A stretch of DNA of 36,159 nucleotides from Diatrype stigma. Lineage: Eukaryota; Ascomycota; Sordariomycetes; Xylariales; Diatrypaceae. Location of the stretch: assembly GCA_022225965.2 (NCBI GenBank), contig JAKJXP020000192.1, positions 1-36,159 of the forward strand. Reading direction: 5' to 3'. The position numbers and the translations under genes were made by a program. Below are positions 32,201-36,159 of the stretch, in pieces. Every line of letters begins with the position of its first letter. The first letter of the stretch is position 1. Below the pieces are notes generated by a model, which did no database searches, was not told where the DNA came from, and worked only from the letters and a program-made list of their open reading frames with translations.

Positions 32201-33884
32201 CGCCTGGCAGTCGGTCCGGCTGGGTAAGGGGAGTTCTTTAACTAGTTTTTAGTCTGCGTATCCAGTAGCTAACGTCATGTAGTCAGATTCATGCTTCGTC
32301 TCGTACCTACATTAGCGTATATTATCCACTGGCTGGGTAAGGTGAAACTGCCTCGGGAGTCAACATATCTCAGACGCTCAGACCGATCGAGACCTCACGT
32401 CAGACGAGATCCAGCCACGGGTGATCGCCAAGACTAAGGGGACATCCAATCATTCAATCACGTGGTCGTCGGTAACTACAGTATCGCATTGTCTAGCTAG
32501 GTTGTTTCAGAACTCCCAATTCAACATGAACTTCATCCTTCAAGATTACTGACAACCGAAGAGCTTCCAGATAGGTGCCGTGTGGTCATTCTCCGGTGAA
32601 GTATATAAACAGAACTTTGTGATCTCCATATAATACATCCTCATCTTCCCACTGGTGTGGTTACCTAGAAGATCACATCTCCAGCCACTCTTGTCATGAT
32701 GCTGTCAGACAGGACCATCAACAGCCCGAATCTACGCGGAATTAGCAGGTATCAACCTGAAAGCCCTTGCCACGCTATATGAAGCCTCTTTGGCCACCAA
32801 TTGAACTTGTGTCACAGTAAGACGCAACTGACAATACTCTAAATGGAGTCACCCGACTCACCACACGAACGCTTTCCTGACAGGTAAACAGGCTGCTGAC
32901 CACAGCCTCCGTACCTGAAAGTGGTATAATAATATTGTGTAACGATGCGAACACCTGACAGCGGCTTATAAGCCCTTGGCGGCTCAGTCGTTTTGGCGTT
33001 ATCATCGGGACTTTACAGCATCAGGATGGGAGGATTGCAAAAATATAACATTGTTGAGATCAAATTCCGGTGCGCTCCTCCTAGAACTGCGCGTTATACG
33101 CTTAGGTAGGTACGTTTGGCAACTTGGGCCTTGATTAGAAGAGGTGCCCGGTGTGCGTACCTACATATTGACATGTGGCATGCTGGCTGGTGGCTGAGAA
33201 TCCCATGTTCCTCCTTCCTTTGGAGGAAGACGGTGGCTCAGCCGGTCGTAAGACTTCATCACCGTAGCAAGTTGTTTCAGACCACAATACTATGTCTCGA
33301 TCCATCGAGTATCATCCGTTCTTAGATAGCCCCTGTATAATATGTTGGGAGGATGACCGTCAATGAGCGCGTATAGATACTCGGCAACATATATTACTTG
33401 CTATACGATCAAGCTTTTCCTCCGTGAAAAAGCCTCTATCATAAAAGGTGCTGCCAGGTATGATAATACTACCAGATGTAAGAGATTACCCCAGGTAAAA
33501 ATGACCCACGGAGAGTCAATATAGAGTAGATATGAATCGGATGGACCGGCTTCCATACCGGCTCGAGCAGCATACTATACATTTGGTATTCGGCTACAAC
33601 TGATACATCATCCTCCAAATGTGGCGCTTCAACACGCAGGCGGCTGCAGTCATGTGCGCTTCTAGCCTAGAAGAAGGAAAGTGTACTACGTAGGGCCATT
33701 GAGTAAGCATTATATGTTTGACCATTATACCTTAGAAACACTGTATTATAGGGGGAAGCCTTGCTTACGGGAGGATGGCGTGGTGGCTAATCTCTCTCGT
33801 GCTCGTAGTTATTGTGGGTATGACACTATCACGTCTGAACTGATCGTATAGACAATTGGACATCCAACAGAAAGTGAGTATTGT

Positions 33885-33995
33885 CTGGCTGGATACGAGC
33901 TCCGGGTATTAGAGCAGGAAGAGCGGTTTATATACAGAAGGAAGAAGCATGAATCTTTGGATACAAGTTATACCGCTCAGTGTGACAAGGGCTTA
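33885..33995 (+). repeat. Degenerate dispersed repeat fragment (copy C)
   Basis: It matches about 3262-3360 of copy A: GGATACGAGCT, AGAGCAGGAAGAGCGGTTTA, ATACAGAA and GTTATACCGC occur in the same order and spacing. Confidence 0.62.
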
Positions 33996-34727
33996 TAAGG
34001 CTTGGAACGTATAGAACAAATCAGCTTATAATTTTGTATGGTTCTTTAGAAGCGTATTGAAGAGCTAAAATCTAGGAGACGTCGAAGGGAATTCGACGGA
34101 GTATTTATATATAGCAATTTATAAATACGTATTAATACGTATTCTTTATTTCTAATTTTCGCGGCTTCCGCTGTTATAATCTTAATAGTTATATTAAATA
34201 GGAATGCATTTTAATATTTCCTATAATAAAGGATAAAATATATTCTAATATATCTTATAATTAGTAATAATTATAATTACTATTAATTTGAAATGCCTTT
34301 ATATAATATCATTTTTTCTTTTTTTAAAGTTCGTTTTTAAACGACGAGGCTTAAATCGGAAATAATATAAAAAACAAAGTTATCGATATTCGTAAATTAG
34401 TTGCTTTATTTAAATGCTATTAATAAAATAATAAAATAATTTATTTAGTATTTTTATTATCGAAATAATTATGTGGTTCTTAAATCCAATATTTTTTAAT
34501 AAAATAATTCTTTCATTTAATTAAATACTTTACGTATTTTTAAGTTTTTAAGAAGTTTATTATTTTATTTATTTAATATTCGTTTACTTTAATTAGTATA
34601 ACATTTTATAGGATTTAATTAAAATTAAGCGATATTTAATTATTAATACGGTATAATTTAATAAGCGATACATAAAACGTATTATAAATTCTTTAATTTT
34701 TAAATAACGTAAGTTTAATAGCGGTAA

Positions 34728-34986
34728 TGTTATGGACGTCCCGGACTCCCTGCTTCTAGCTAGGAGTGCCGGCGGCGTCGATAACGTCGACTGTATATAG
34801 GGGCATAGCACCGCTATGCAATGCTCAGTACTACTTATCACCAGTATGGGGTAAAATTATGAAGTAGTAAAAGCATGAATTGCTATGGAGTACTAGGGAC
34901 TCCAAGGACTTCTATATAGTCCTTGGCAGTACTAGGTAAAGGTACGTAGTACTAAGTAATCCTAGGGACTACTGTATTACGTAACA
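34728..34986. mobile_element. Solo LTR of an LTR retrotransposon, 259 bp
   Basis: The segment begins TGTTA and ends TAACA, the 5'-TG...CA-3' inverted ends of LTRs. It is flanked by perfect 5-bp direct repeats GGTAA at 34723-34727 and 34987-34991, the size of duplication made by retroviral-type integrases. It contains a TATA-like TGTATATAGG near 34791. Its normal base composition contrasts with the AT-rich DNA on both sides, so it inserted after that DNA decayed. No internal retroelement sequence adjoins it, consistent with LTR-LTR recombination. Strand is not determined. Confidence 0.87.
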
Positions 34987-35999
34987 GGTAAAGGAAATTA
35001 TCTTTTAGATTTTATATGATTCTTATATTTTTCTGTTTAGCTTTTTAACGAAACGTTTCGTTTTAATGTTTTTATTATTAAACATAATTAACTGTTTTTT
35101 TATTTAAAAAAAGTACCTTTTTCCGTTTTTTATCGGCCTAGTGCTTTATTTTTTCTCTGCTTTTTTCCAGGTATTTTTAAACGTTTTTATATATTTAGGT
35201 TATTTAATGCGCATATATTTAATTACTTAAATTACGAAAGAAACCAAACGATAGGTTATATATTATAAGATGATAACCATAATTGGCGTAAAAAAAAGTT
35301 ATATACGTAAAAGCTAATTTAGCATTATTATATGCGAATTCGGTTATAAGCAATAAATCTTTTTAATTAAATATTTCGTAATTAACGAAGGCTTTAAAAT
35401 AACCCTTAAAGGTTTTATTTAATCTTTTAATTTAATTATTCGTTTATAAATAAAAGGTTATATTTATACGTAATTTGATTCCTATTAATTTAAAACAGTT
35501 GCGCCAGAAATATATAATAAATTTAAAATTCCTATTCGAAATAATATCGAAAAATACTTTATGTAATTTTTAATAGGATTTTGTAAAAATTTTAATAAGG
35601 TCCGTAGTAATTCTTTCTCTCATTTTAAGGAATATGAAATAAATTATCTTAATAAAGGGATTTATTATAATTCATATTAAGTCGTATTTATTAAAAAAAG
35701 AAAGGTTAATAATGAAATCCATTACGATCGTATATTATGGGTAATAATATAGTTTTATGGATTATAATAAACCATAAAATACGTATTTAAGAATTTTGTT
35801 TTATTAATAATCGTAATAACCGTTAATAAATTCTCGAATTAATAATTTTAAATTTAGCTATTAAAAGTTCCTTATAATAAGTTTTAACGTTTTATTTATA
35901 TTTATATATTTTACGATTAAAATATTATATTCGGATTTCATAACCTTTTATTAAAATTCGAAAAGAATTTAAAGTTTTTCTTTATAATAACGTCTTAGC

Positions 36000-36031
36000 C
36001 CCAAAGATCGGCCAGTCCCAAAGCTCGGCCA
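36000..36031 (+). repeat. Paired 15-bp motif CCCAAAGMTCGGCCA in AT-rich DNA
   Basis: Two direct copies (36000-36014 and 36017-36031) differ at one base and lie 17 bp apart. They are GC-rich in a very AT-rich setting. They may be transposon-end sequence; the element is not identified. Confidence 0.5.
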
Positions 36032-36159
36032 CCTAATTTCTTATATAAAACCCAACTTTTTAAATTCGTATAACTTTGTTATACTTTAATGCATCTTTTT
36101 AAAACTTATATTATAAATTATTTATAATATAAATTATATAAAAAGATTTTTCTTTTATT

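Larger units (their letters stand above)
28848..34080. other. Long gene-poor region
   Basis: I recognise no gene. Open frames are short and overlap on both strands. The region contains an imperfect inverted repeat at 29159-29278, several TAGGTAGGTA motifs (about 30187-30200 and 33103-33115), and a fragment of the dispersed repeat at 33885-33995. Frames at 30237-30693 and 31928-32152 were inspected and show no recognisable family. Confidence 0.5.
34080..36159. repeat. AT-rich block, probably RIP-degraded transposon DNA
   Basis: Base composition changes sharply near 34080 to a TA-rich sequence full of TAATA, TTTAA and TATAA, which continues to the window end. It has no long frame and no recognisable protein. 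Extreme TpA enrichment is what repeat-induced point mutation leaves in filamentous ascomycetes; the cause is inference. A normal-composition solo LTR interrupts it at 34728-34986, and a GC-rich pair of 15-bp motifs survives at 36000-36031. Confidence 0.75.

Noticed and set aside
34593..34841. 82-codon minus-strand open frame in the AT-rich block
   Set aside because: It starts inside the solo LTR and continues into AT-rich DNA, so it crosses an insertion boundary and is not a real gene.

Overview
The window is nuclear DNA of a filamentous ascomycete (Pezizomycotina, most likely a Sordariomycete; the class is inference). Genes are separated by 0.4 to 7 kb. Introns are short (33 to about 180 nt) with GTAAGT/GTATGT/GTACGT-type donors and CTAAC-like branch points. 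Most encoded families are typical of moulds, and a roughly 2 kb AT-rich block at the right end looks RIP-mutated. There are no operons, CRISPR arrays or bacterial signals.

Layout, left to right. 1-2438 (-): the 5' part of an NLR-like gene (alpha/beta-hydrolase-like domain followed by two P-loop NTPase modules) with a frame break in its first exon; it runs off the left edge. 2439-4606: intergenic, with a degenerate dispersed repeat. 4607-7356 (-): a large Ser/Pro-rich disordered protein with a tiny conserved-looking first exon. 7357-11445: gene-poor. 11446-12625 (+): a five-exon caleosin/peroxygenase. 13045-13338 (-): a small secreted six-cysteine protein. 13339-16589: gene-poor, with a poly-C run and a purine-rich tandem array. 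16590-18550 (-): an Hst2-like sirtuin. 19207-19949: a transposon-like element with 58-bp terminal inverted repeats and a 9-bp target duplication, carrying an internal (TTAGGG)n telomere-like tract. 20395-22930 (-): a lipoxygenase with one problematic splice junction. 24631-26478 (-): a TcdA/Tcd1-type tRNA threonylcarbamoyladenosine dehydratase. 27620-28677 (-): a secreted alpha-carbonic anhydrase. 28678-34080: no convincing gene, a few repeat remnants. 34080-36159: AT-rich, RIP-like DNA interrupted by a clean 259-bp solo LTR with a 5-bp target duplication.

The genes are mostly independent housekeeping or accessory loci. One plausible link is oxylipin metabolism: lipoxygenase makes fatty-acid hydroperoxides, and the caleosin 8 kb away belongs to a peroxygenase family that uses them. 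The strongest unusual signals are the telomere-repeat-carrying inverted-repeat element at 19207-19949, the solo LTR at 34728-34986, and the damaged or rearranged NLR at the left edge. Exon boundaries were derived by hand from splice motifs, reading-frame continuity and remembered family alignments; no database search was run.
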